Source: Pseudahrensia aquimaris (GTDB lineage: Bacteria; Pseudomonadota; Alphaproteobacteria; Rhizobiales; Rhizobiaceae). Taken from it: a DNA stretch of 64,000 nt. The notes beneath the pieces are model-generated. The model saw only the letters and a program-made list of their open reading frames with translations, was not told the origin of the DNA and did no database searches. A program made the position numbers and the translations under genes. The DNA lies in contig NZ_JBHTJV010000006.1 of NCBI RefSeq assembly GCF_042676045.1, positions 1 through 64,000 on the forward strand, in the 5' to 3' direction. This document shows positions 1 to 11,945 of the stretch, piece by piece; within the stretch, counting starts at the first letter, position 1; the number at the start of each line of letters is the position of its first letter.

Positions 1-3000
1 TGACCGTCGCGGACGTGAACGAAGCGCCTGTTGCGGCTGACTACGTGGCATCGGCTGCGATTCCAGAAGACAGCCCGTCCTTCACCAACAATCTGATCAC
101 GCCCGGCCCCATGCCGATCATCTCTGTTGCTGATCTGGTGAGTGACGTTGATGGTGACACGTTTGGTGCCAGCTCCTTCAGCTTCGACAGCGCCACGCTC
201 AACGGTATGCCTGTTGGCGGTCTGGGTGATGTTGGCATCACCTATGCAGCAAACGGCGATTTCACCATTGATGCCGCCGGCACGACCGCGTTCCAGGCTC
301 TGGCCGATGGCGAGAGTGCAACGGTTGTGGTCTCGTTCACGGTCACCGATGCGGGTGGTTTGAGCGATACGGGCACGGCGACGTTCACGGTAACGGGTGC
401 CAATGACGCGCCTATGGTCTCACCTGTCACGTTGACCAATGTGGCGGAAGACACGGTTGTTGTGATCACGGCGGCACAATTGCTTGCCGGTTCCAGTGAC
501 ACCGATGCGACTGACATTCTGTCGGTTGCCGATGTAATGGCGACGAACAACGNGATGTCGTCGACGACAGCGGCACGACCAACAACACAACAGCCAACAC
601 CGCAACCTTTGACGTGAATCCGGTCAACGACGCGCCTGTTGCTGGGGACGACACGCTCAGCGCCATAGAAGACGATGCGACAAACGCCGTCACTGGCAAT
701 GTGCTGGCAAATGACAGCGATGTTGATGATGTATCGCCGTCCTTCTTTGTAACCACCTTCACAGCAAATGGTTCGACCGTTGCGGCAGGTGGAGACATCA
801 CGCTTTCAAACGGCGCAGTACTTTCCGTTGCTGCTAGCGGGTCTGTGACGCTGACGCAAAACGGGGCGTTCAACGCGCTGGAACAGAGCGCAACAAGCGA
901 AGTTGCCTTTGCGTACACGGTGACAGACACTGATGGTGCAACGGATACGGCAGCCGCAATCATCACTCTGTCGGGCGTCAACGACACGCCGATCGCCAAC
1001 GTCGATTTCGCAACGCTTGATCTTGCAACTATGACCTCCGGCACAGTCGCCTTGGATCTGCTCGGCAACGATACCGACCCCGATGTTGGCGACAGCGTTT
1101 CGCTTTCCACGATCAACGGTACGGACGTGACAACCGCAACAACAGGCACTCCGGCAGTTATCACGCTGGCCTCCGGCGCTATGGTTTCGTATGATGGCAC
1201 GACCGTCACATATGATGCCGGTTCGGCGCATACGGGTCTGAGCAGCGGTGAATTGTTCCTCGACGAGATCGCTTACGGCATCAAAGACGAGAACGGCCTG
1301 ACGGCAACCTCGACGGCCTATGTCGCTGTGACAGGCGCAAACGATGTGCCAACGCTTGACCTGGATACAGATTCGGGAGAAGCGGCAGCCGATGCAAACT
1401 ATATCGGTGCGGAACGCCACGATCTCGATATTGGCGGCACCGAAGACGAGCAAGCTGAAGCGGCAGCGTCCGCAGCGGCTGGCGCGGCGGGTACGGCGTC
1501 TTCCGGCGTGCAAATCAATGACGGCCCAACGAATATTGCCGACCTTGATGGCGCAACGGACACGGTCTCCGAACTCAAAGCCAGTGTTAAGGACGTTGTA
1601 ACAGGCGATAACGGCATGGGCGGCTTGAAAGGCCGTATCGATCTCACCGCCGCTGGCTGGTCTCTGGCCACGTCGCTTGGACTCGTGATTACGGACGGTG
1701 CTGCTGCCTCAGTGGTGGCTGCTGATGGCGGTGCGGAATCGCTGCTCCTGGCTGCCGGCACGCTTGGTGATATCACCCAGGCACAAGCCAACGCCCTGTT
1801 GGACGAAATGCGTTTCGTAAACACCGAAGCAACCTTCGCAATGGACACCGAAGCCCGTATTATCGATGTGGTTGTTAGAGACACTGGTGGCCTGACAGCG
1901 ACAGCGACGGCAACCGTTCCTGTAATCGCCAATGTAACTGACACAACCGGTGTGGGCGCGTTCAGCGGCACACGTTTCGACGACACAATTACTGGCGTTT
2001 CAACAGCAGGCACGCTTTCGGGCCTTGCTGGCGACGATATGATTCAAGGCGGTTCTGCGGCTGAAACCATCCAGGGCGGCGATGGTGTCGATACGCTTAA
2101 AGGTGGCGGCGATGCCGACATGATTACCGGCGGCAAGGGCGATGACCTTATTGACGGTGAAGCCGGTGCCGACACGGTGATCTGGAGCGTTGGCGATGGT
2201 GATGACGATGTGACCGATACCGGCACGGACACCGGAACGGACACACTCGCCCTTTACGGCGATGGCTCCGTCCAGACTTTCACTCTGACGACTGGGAATG
2301 TCGAGGTTGAGACCGCGGAATCACCGGCAACCACGGAGTCAGTTGACTATTCGGGCATCGAAACCGTGGAAACGCTGGGTGCTGGTGACAACGATGTTTT
2401 CAATGTGGACAACATAGACGCTGGAGTAGCGATTTCTGTCTACGGCAATGTTGGAACCGATGAGCTTGATACATCCACTTTGTTTGATGATATCACGGTC
2501 GATCTTGCGGCAGGCACATTTGGCCTCAGCACCGCTGCAACCGACAACCAAGTGACCACTGTTGAAAACGTCACCACAGGCGACGGGACAGACGACATTA
2601 CCGGTGATGGTGTAGCAAATGAGCTGACGTCCGGAGGCGGCTTCGACCAGATTGCGGGCGCTGGCGGCGCAGATACGATTGACGGGGGCGACACGAACGA
2701 GACTTACACAGCAGCAACAGGCGAAGGCGATGTGGCTGAATACACGGGCACACTCACCGCAGCCATGATTACTGAAAACGTTGCGGGCGGCTGGACTGTG
2801 GTGGCAGGTGCCACCGAAGGCACTGACACGCTTTCCGGTATTGAAATTGTCGACCACGCCGGTGGCCGCTTCCTGCTGGTCGGCTCGGGTGGCTTTGACA
2901 CAATCCAGGATGCCGTTGATGAAGCGGTCGATGGCGACGTGGTTATCGTGGGTGATGGCACCTACAACGAAAACGTCAGCATTCCGGTCGGCATTGAGCT

Positions 3001-6000
3001 TCGAGCCGCTGATGATGGAACTGGCACGGGCTATGAGACAGTAACAATCGACTCGATCACCATCGTGGACGGTGCGCTTGATGCCTCCACAGATGCCGTC
3101 ACCATTCGTGGTGTAGCTGTAACCTCGACGTCAGCTGCAAACGCTAGTGGCATCACCTTCGTTGATAACACCGACAGTTCCGTTTCCGAGGGCGATCTCT
3201 TTGTCATCGACACAAATGTAACGGGCTTTGATGCTGCCGGTCTTTCGGTTGGAACAACGGGTGTGGGCGCAGAACCACTCACCAGCATTGATGTTTTTGT
3301 TACCAACTCAACATTCACGGATAACGGCTCAAATGATGTTGGCGAATTGGGCGTGACACCACCTGTTGCTGGCTCGCAGGCCAACAACGGCAGTAACGGC
3401 ATTAATCTGTTCAACTTTGGTGGAGCCGCCACGTTGAAAGATGTGACGGTTACGCATTTCGACGATAACCTCGATGCGACTGGCTTCAACGATCAGGGCT
3501 TGCCTCCTTACGGCATCCAGATCGCGGGCTTCACAGGCAGCAATGCTGATGTTGGCACTGTCGCTCAACCCATCGGTGAAATCCTGTTTGATGGGGTTAC
3601 TGTCACTGGCGACTATGACAAAGGTCTGGTCGTTATTCAGGGCTATAACGCGTTTGACAAGCTCAGCTTCAGTGGCGGCGATGGCAATGGCCTTATTTTA
3701 GGTGATGACGCAACCACATCTGGTGGCGCAGCACTGCAAATTGCAGCCGATGTTGCGGGCACCTTTACTCCAGGTGCCACGACGTCTGCCATTGACCTGA
3801 CAGGGGTTACCGTTGTTGATGGCACGTATTCTGGCTTCGGTCTTGGCGCACCTATCTTCGTCGATGCTGCACCAGGGGCACTGATCGGCGATACGGTCAC
3901 AGGATCAGATAACGACACGAATGGCCTAGTGGAAGTGATCAACACTGGCGCAGGCGATGACATAATCAACGCAGGCGCAGGCGCTGACTTCATCATCGCT
4001 GGTGGCGGTATGGATAAGATCGATGGTGAAGGCGGCAACGACACGATCCTGACCTTCGTCAGCGATGGCGCCGATACGATTTCAGGCGGCAGCAATGGCG
4101 GCACGGTGGATACTCCCGGCGACACACTGATCGTCTCTAACGTGTTCCCTGTTGGCCCTACCGCCAACACGCTCTCTACCCAATTTGGTGTAATAGAAGA
4201 TGACGGAAATGGCGTCGATGTTACAAACACGATCTTCGCGACAGAGAAAGACGATGTGGATGGTGTTGAAAACATCTCCTTTATTCTCGGCAATGGCGGC
4301 GACACGGTCACGCTGACGGGCGATCTGGCCAGCGAAAGCGTCAACACAGTGACGGTCGGTGCTGACCCGCAAGGCGGCCTTGGCACAAATGGTGGCGACA
4401 CTGTCAACGCTTCCGCAATGACCGGCACGACCACGGTATCCTTCACGTCAGGCGATGGCGATGACACATTCATCGTCAACGATGGTGCTGCGGATAACGT
4501 GTTTGTTGCTGGCGACAACGGCCAGACAAACGGCGATACCCTCGATTTCTCTGCATATACTACGGGCGTAATGGTCAATCTCAGCGGCCCGCAAACTGCC
4601 ACAGGCTTCATGACGGTTTCCGGTGTTGAAAACATCGTGGCGACCAATCAAGCCGACATGCTGACAGGCGATGCCACAGATAACATTCTCGAAGGCGGCG
4701 GTGGATTTGACGTCCTAGAAGGCGGAGACGGAAACGATGTTCTGGATGGTGGCGACACGAGCGAGACCTATACAGTAGCAGCAACTGGCGAAGGCGATGT
4801 GGCTGAATACACTGGCACACTCACCGCAGCGATGATCACCGAAAACGGTGCGGGTGGCTGGACTGTGGCGGCAGGCGCCTCTGAAGGCACCGACACGCTT
4901 TCCGGCATTGAAATCGTCGACCACGCCGGAGGTCGCTTCCTGCTCGTTGGCAACGGCGGGTTTGATACAATCCAGGCTGCGGTAGATGAGGCGGCCGATG
5001 GCGACGTCGTGATTGTCGCTGGTGATACCTACAACGAAAACGTCAGCATTCCAGTGTCCATCGAGTTGCGTGCAGCCGACGACGGAACTGGCAGCGGCTA
5101 TGAAACTGTCACGATTGACTCGATTACCATCATTGATGGTGCGCTCGATGCCTCGACAGATGCGGTTACCATTCGCGGCGTAGCGGTTACTTCGGCTACT
5201 GGGTCGAACAACAACGGCATCAGCTTTGTCGATAAGACGGACGGTACAGGCTCAGATGCTCCGGCAGAAGGCACCCTGTCGATCATCGATACTAACGTGT
5301 CTGACTTCGCAGCTGCTGGCCTTGGTGTTTCCACCACGGGTGCAGCGGCAACTCGGCCATTGACGGAAGTAAATGTGGTAATCACTGCTTCCACGTTCGA
5401 TAACAATGGCACTAACAATGCCAACGGCTCCAACGATATCAACCTGTACAATTTTGGTGGCGATGCAACGTTCACCGACGTCGATATCACCAATGTGGGA
5501 GATCGTCCGTCCAACACTACAGAAAGTAGTTTCGGTGGGACGAACTACCCGCCATACGCAATCCAGATTGCTGGTTGGACCGGTGGTAATGCTAACGATA
5601 CGGGCAGCACGGTTGATAAACCAATCGGAGCAGTGACTTTCGACGGGGTCGATATCACGGGCGATTATTCAAACGGCGTGGTGATCATTCAAGGCTATAC
5701 AGCCTTTGATCGCTTGTCATTTACGGACGCGCCCACCACCCAATCCGGCACGACGAGCGGTCTGAATATCATCGACAGCACGTCATATGGTGTTGGCCTG
5801 CAAATTGATGCCGATGTCGCTAACGTCTTTGCACCGGACACCATGCCGGTGTCCTCGTCGGTCAATCTTACTGGTGTGACAATTTTCGGCGTCGGCAGCG
5901 ATCTGCTTGGTTTCGGTTCTGGCGCAGAAGTGCTGGTGAACGGCGTTCCAAGCGATACGGTAAAGAATACAATCGTCGGGACCGATAATGCGAATGGTCC

Positions 6001-9000
6001 ACTTGACGAAATTATCAATGGCGGCGACGCGGGTGATGACATATCTTCCGGTGCTGGCAACGATCTGATTTCCGGCGGACTCGGTGATGATAAAATCGAT
6101 GGCGGTGCAGATGTTGATACTGCGTTGTTCTCTGGCTCTATAGACGGCTACGACTTCACCTTCACAGCGGCGGCAGGTAGCAGCCCGGCTACCATTACCG
6201 TCGAGGATACTGAACCTACCATGTCATTGGATGATGGGATGGATACGCTCTCAAATGTGGAGCTCATCCGCTTTGGCAACAACAATGCCAACCCGTTTGA
6301 TGACACATTTGCCGCCATCGTGGACAGTGACGGCGAATTTGGCACATTTACTCAAATCGATACCGCGATCGCTGCTGCGGCTCCGGGTGATACAATCTTC
6401 GTCATCGGTCGCACTGCCGCCTATGATGAAGCGCTTACCATTGATAAGGGCATCACGCTTGTTGGTGTTGATCTTGGCAATGGCGAAGGCGCTCCACGCA
6501 TTGAAGCCGGCACTTCTAACGCATTTGAATTTGCGACAGTTGGTGGCGATGTTAGCATTGACGGTTTCATCATTGATGGTAACGGGGCAGGTGCCACGCT
6601 TACCAACAACCGGGCGTTCAATCTTGAACCGACGGATGATATTGGCACACTGTCGATTACCAACTCCACGATCCGAGACTTTGGCGATCACGCTGTTTTC
6701 GCAACTGATGGAGCATTGCCTTCAGGTCGTCCGGTTGACACCCTAGTTCTCAAAACCGTTATCATGTCCAACAATGGCTCCACAGGTGCTAATGGTGGTC
6801 ACGTCAAACTCTTTGGTTTCGATGCAGATGCAACATTCAAAGATGTAACCATTAATGGCTCACCTTTAGGTTCATCCGATGGTACTCGGCCTAACAACGC
6901 TATCGAGATAAACGTTAGTCTTGCTGGCCCTGGTTCTGCCAATCCGGCTCCGGCCAACAGTGCAAATATCGGCACGGTAACGTTCGATAATGTGACCGTT
7001 ACAGGTTCCTTCGACAAAAACCCCATCGCTCTGTTCAATATGACGGAGATTGATGGTCTGGTAATCAGTGGATCGGCCTCCAACCCCGGTCTTGATCTAT
7101 CGGGTGCAGAGAGCAGCTGGGCGCTGTTCAATATCGACGGTGTTGAAGACGCAACCATTGATGCCTCAGCCTATGACATCACCTTCCCATCCGCAGGCAC
7201 GGCACCGATCGCGGCGGAGATTCAGGGTGAAAAGGCCAACCAGGATGCCACCGATCAAACGATCACCGGCACCGCAGCGAATGATTCCATTCACGGCAAA
7301 ATCGGCGCTGATACGCTGATTGGCATGGGCGGCGATGACCGACTCTACGCTAGCAACAAGAACTCTGATGTCGATCTGTCAAACGATACGTTGGAAGGGG
7401 GGAGTGGAGATGACTATTTAGACGGCGATGGCGATATCGTTGCGGCCAACAATGCTGTTGTCGAAGGTGACGTCGCTGTTTACGTGGGTGGTACGGGTAC
7501 GAGCGACGAAATCACCGTTGCAAATGTCTCGGTGGTAAGTAACGGCACGGACCCAAGCAATGGGTCTCCATTCAGCGGTTTTGTGGTCGACGCCACGGGC
7601 TTGGCTTTAAATCAGGGCACGGATACTCTGAACGAAATCGAGATGATCGAAACACGCGATGCGTCCGATAACCTCGTTTCGCGTATTCTTCTCGTCGGCA
7701 ATGGCGGCTTTGACACCATTCAGTCGGCAATCGACGAAGCTGCAGCTGGAGATACCATTTTGGTGGCCCCCGGAACCTATGCCGAAAGCCTGATGGTTGA
7801 TGAGAGCGTTACCATCGTTGGTATTGCAGATGTTTCGGGCAACAAACCGTTGATCGAACCTACATCTGGAGAGGCGGTCAACGTAACGGCTGTCGATGTA
7901 ACCATCGACAGGTTCCGGATTGAAGACGGCGCAGCGCTGGCTTCGAACCAGAACCTGATAGATGTCGATGCAACTGGTTTCACTCTGATCAATTCAAATG
8001 TCTCGGTCGGCCTAACAGCCGGAGGACAGGTGCGAACGGCGGTGCGGATCGACGCGGACGGTGGTTCTGTCATTGACAGCATGATTACCCAGGAGCTTGG
8101 CAGCGCAATTCCATCGGGTGCGGTTTCATCGCTGGGTTCCGGAGGCGTGCGCTTCAACGGTGTTGTTGAAAGTGCAACCATGACCGGAACAGTAGTTGAA
8201 AACGGTAAGGTTGGAATTTCCGGCGACGCAGCAATTGCCGACGACGCAACGATCACGTTTACCGGTAATACGATCACGACATCGTCGGCCTACCAAGCAG
8301 CGACACAGAGCAATGCTGACATGGTGTTTATCTCGTTGCCAGCAGCAAGTACCTCGGACGACATCGCCCTTGATGTTTCCGGCAACACGTTCAACACGGG
8401 TGGTCCAGGCCTCCTGATCCTCGATACGGCCGGTGCCAACGACTACGGTAACGACTTTACCGACGTCAACGATACGATCGTGGGTCGTGATGGCGCCGAT
8501 ACTATCGCTGGTGGTGCGGGTGACGACCGCCTTACCGGCGGCGAAGGCAATGATACAATTGACGGCGGTGCCGACGATGCCACCATCGGCGGCGGTAACG
8601 ATGTTGCAGTCTTTGCTGGCAAGATCGCAGACAGCAGCTTCGATTTCTCGGTCCCGACTGAAGTCTCGGTAATGGATATGGATGGTGATCCTGCGGCCGC
8701 CGGAGACGAAGGCACGGACACACTAACCAATATTGAGGAACTCCAGTTCGCGGACGGCTCGGTCTTCTTCGTCGGTCTCGGCGCATCGTCCTTCACCACC
8801 ATTCAGGAAGCTATCGATGCCGCTGATGCGGGTGATGTGATCTATGTGGGTGAAGGCGTGAATGGCGGTGTCTACAACGAAGACCTGACGATCTCCGAAG
8901 GCATATCGCTCATCGGTATCGGCAATGTCTCCGTCAACGGCACTGCGTCAGCTTCCGTCGCGATCTCAATTGAGGGCGGAACGGCAGCGGACGAGTTGTT

Positions 9001-11809
9001 GATCCAGAACATCTCGGTCGTAGCCACCGCGATGGCTGGCAATGGCATCGACGTCATCAACGCCGCAACCTACGACTCGATCACCCTTCAGGATGTGGAC
9101 ATTTCGGGCGGTCGTCGCGGCTTCAACATCGAAGGCGCAACGGTTGATGCAGTGAGCATTCTAGGGTCCGCGGGAGATCGTGCAACGATCTCAGGCTTCG
9201 GCGCAGTTCCCCTCTTCTCGGGAGTGGGTATCAACGTGTCTAACTTCGACGGTGCGCTTGTCATCCGCGATGTGGACGTCGAAAATCCGGCCAACAGCGG
9301 TGCCGATGCTAACCAAGGCATTAATATAGTCGGTACGGGAGCAGGCAGCACCTCCGAAAGCATTGTCATTGAAAACGTGACCGTGACTGGCAGTGTTCAA
9401 AAAGGTCTTCTGGCAATTCAGGACTATGAAGACGTTAACACACCCGCGCTGACGAATATTATATTGAACGGTAGTACGCTGAACACAGGCGCGGACTTCG
9501 CACCGCTATACATCAACGGAATTGGTGGGGACATTGACCTCTCCGACATCATAGTGAACGGCACTAGCCCGGGTGGAGACGCCGTTGGCTTTGCATCCAC
9601 ATCAAACCTGATTGCGACGGGCGATACTTTGAGGGGCACACAACAGGATGATCTCATCTTCGACGGCCCTCCAGGACTGGGCGACGACCTGATTGAAACC
9701 TTCGGCGGGGATGACACAGTCTATCTGCTCGGTGGAACGGATACGGTCAATCTGGGTGCTGATGACGACACGCTCATCACAGGCCCTAGCACCTTCGGCG
9801 ATGTCACGCTGGATGGCGGCACAGGCAGTGACGCCATCAACCTTCTCAATCTGGACCCAGTTGGCGCACCAAGCATTGACGGAACCAGCTTCACGATCAC
9901 TGATACTGAAGATGACAGTGCCACGAGTGTTGACGGTGCCAACTCCACCACTGACGTTGAAATCACAACCGACATTTCGCTTTCATTGGGAACGCTCAAC
10001 GCAACCAATGTCACAATGGACAACGTCGAGGACATCAACATTCAAATGGGCAATGGCGGTGACACGGTCACTGTGAACGATCTCTCCGGAACATCTGTGA
10101 CCGGCATAGATGTTGATGGTGGTACCGGTAACGATGAGGTCGATGCTGACGCCGTGTTGGTGGGCACTGATCCCGTTGATATCGAGTTTGACGGTGAAGC
10201 TGGTAACGACACCTTCCGTGGTGGCGCGGGTAACGATACGTTCAATGGCGGTGCAGGGGAAGACCTAGCAATCATCTTGACCGACGGCGGCACTGACACG
10301 CTCGACGGCGGTGCGCAGACAACCGCGGATGAGTTGAACTTGCTCGGATTTGCCGGAGTCGATCGGGTTGAAGCCACAACGGCGGCTGTATTGTCGTCCG
10401 ATCGCGGCAACACGGGCACCTTCTCTGCCAACGCAACGGTCACGGATTTCGAAGTTGTCGAGATTGAGCTTGGCGCAGGCGACGATATTGCTGATCTAAG
10501 TCTATTCCAGAAAGGCGTCATCATTCGCGGCGATCAAGACGACGATACGATCACAGGTTCCATATTTGCCGATGACATTATCGGTGGAACTGGTGATGAC
10601 CTCATTGAAGGTAACGTTGGCAATGACGATATCGACGGTGGCGACGGCAACGATACTATTAATTGGGATAAGGGTGACGGCATTGATCGGGTGGTTGGTA
10701 ACTCCAACACCGGTGGCGGCAAGGATGTTCTCAATTTCAACGGCGACCTTACTGCTGATGTTGATGAGACTGTTACCTTCGGTAAGCCTGGTGCTCTGCA
10801 AATGCCGAATACCGGCACCAATGGCGGCAGCATCACTATGGGCGGCGAAGGTGTCGAATTCTCTACTGTTGAGGAGATCAACCTTGATGTGGCTGAGGGC
10901 GACGACACCGTTGCATTCGACACCATCATCGATGCCGCTGCGACAGAGATCACGATAGACCTCGGTGAAACCGATCAGGGAACAATCACCATGACGGGTG
11001 GAATTCCATCCATCACGACTGGCGATACGCTGACATTCAGCAACCTGAACCAAGGAATGTCTGATCCGGCCGTCGGTGCGGTGGTCAGCCTGAATGCCGG
11101 TACGTTCAGAGGTGATGCTCAAACGGCAACCCACATCATCCTTACAGATGCCAACGACAGTTCCGTTGAGAATGTGGTTGGCTCCGACTATGCGGATGAC
11201 ATCACGGGCGACAATGAAGTCAACCTGATCGACGGTGGCGCCGGTGATGATTTGATGTCCGGCTTGTCCGGAAGTGATGTTCTGCTCGGCGGACTGGGCG
11301 ATGATACGATCTTCGGCGGCGTTGGCGACGATCACATTATCGGTGGCAAAGGGCTCGACACACTTTCGGGTGGTTCAGGCGAGGATCTGTTCTACTTCCT
11401 GGGCACTGAAGGTTTCGTAATGGACCAGACGGCCATCAATGGAACGGCCTACGTTGATGTACATACCGATATCATCAACGCATTCTCCGTCGCCGGCCCG
11501 GCAGGCACTACCGACAAGTTGGTGATTGACGATACAGGCGATTTCGCCGGTATCTCCTTGGATGCGGGTGCTCTTTCGTCTGGATCTGTTGTGTTTGCAG
11601 ATATTGATGTGGCACTGAACAACTACAACTATGGTGGCTTCGAACCGGGGCAGGCGAGCTTCATCGTCGACTCGGTTACAGGTGTCGGCGAGAACCAAAG
11701 CATCTGGTACGATGCTGGTGGCGATGGTCTTGCAGACTTCAAGTTTGCTGAATTTGGCGTCGGTTCCAATCTGGCTGGCTTTAATGAGGATGACTTCATC
11801 ATCATCTAG
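1..11809 (+). CDS. Giant RTX / VCBS / beta-helix surface or secreted protein (5' end outside window)
   Basis: The frame is open from base 3, so the gene begins upstream. Seen: VCBS/cadherin-like repeats ending in motifs such as TVTGANDAP and NPVNDAPVA (bases 1-1350); many RTX nonapeptide blocks of the GGxGxDxh type (about 2010-2190, 3950-4060, 4650-4760, 7280-7440, 8480-8600, 10540-10690, 11190-11390); and five beta-helix modules opening with FDTIQ-like motifs (near 2894, 4961, 6341, 7705 and 8791). The acidic C-terminus ends in hydrophobic residues (DDFIII), as expected of a type I secretion signal. Known: RTX nonapeptides bind calcium and fold after export through a type I secretion system. 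Inferred: a very large calcium-stabilised adhesin or matrix protein. The frame shifts at the N at base 553; I treat the two open frames (to 617, and from 614 to 11809) as one gene. No secretion genes are in the window. Substrate unknown. Confidence 0.85.
553..553. other. Ambiguous base with apparent frameshift (probable assembly join)
   Basis: Position 553 is an N. Up to it the giant RTX protein is read with codons starting at multiples of 3; after it the same protein resumes at base 554 in another frame (DVVDDSGTTNN, then FDVNPVNDAP). The cadherin-like repeat here also seems too short: the usual central stretch between the residues before the N and DVVDDSG is absent. The single N therefore probably hides a lost or collapsed stretch rather than one base. 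Confidence 0.7.
2687..3131 (+). repeat. Long direct repeat inside RTX gene, copy 1
   Basis: This stretch encodes a linker plus the opening of the first beta-helix module (GDVAEYTGTL, LSGIEIVDHAGGRFLLVG, FDTIQDAVDEA, YNENVSIPV). It matches copy 2 at 4751-5198 almost residue for residue, with an offset of 2067 bp over most of its length (689 codons). The codons differ mainly at third positions, so the duplication is not very recent or has been under selection. Confidence 0.85.
4751..5198 (+). repeat. Long direct repeat inside RTX gene, copy 2
   Basis: Second copy of the repeat at 2687-3131. The protein is nearly identical; differences include one inserted codon near 4775. Three more distant beta-helix openings follow near 6341, 7705 and 8791, so the gene grew by module duplication. 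Confidence 0.85.
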
Positions 11810-11843
11810 GTCGCGTTGGCTGACTGAACTGCGATTGACGAAT

Positions 11844-11887
11844 AACCGGCCAGAGAGGGGACACCCGATCTGGCCGGTTTCTTTTTG
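11844..11887 (+). terminator. Rho-independent terminator of the giant RTX gene
   Basis: A perfect 11-bp stem (AACCGGCCAGA at 11844-11854 with TCTGGCCGGTT at 11869-11879), a 14-nt loop and a following TCTTTTT tract. It sits 34 bp after the stop of the RTX gene. The converging acyltransferase gene ends at 11946. Confidence 0.9.
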
Positions 11888-11945
11888 CCGTAAGGCTTGG
11901 TTGCCTTATTCAAACTGGGAGGTTGGGCGGCGCAAGCCTGCCGAA

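Noticed and set aside
466..1209. Long antisense open frames across the RTX genes
   Set aside because: They mirror the Asp/Gly/Thr-rich repeats and third-position bias of the sense gene; no ribosome sites or family motifs.
2000..11400. Repeated GGCGGxGAC-type DNA as a CRISPR or satellite
   Set aside because: The repeats encode RTX nonapeptides in frame and have no regular spacer-repeat structure.
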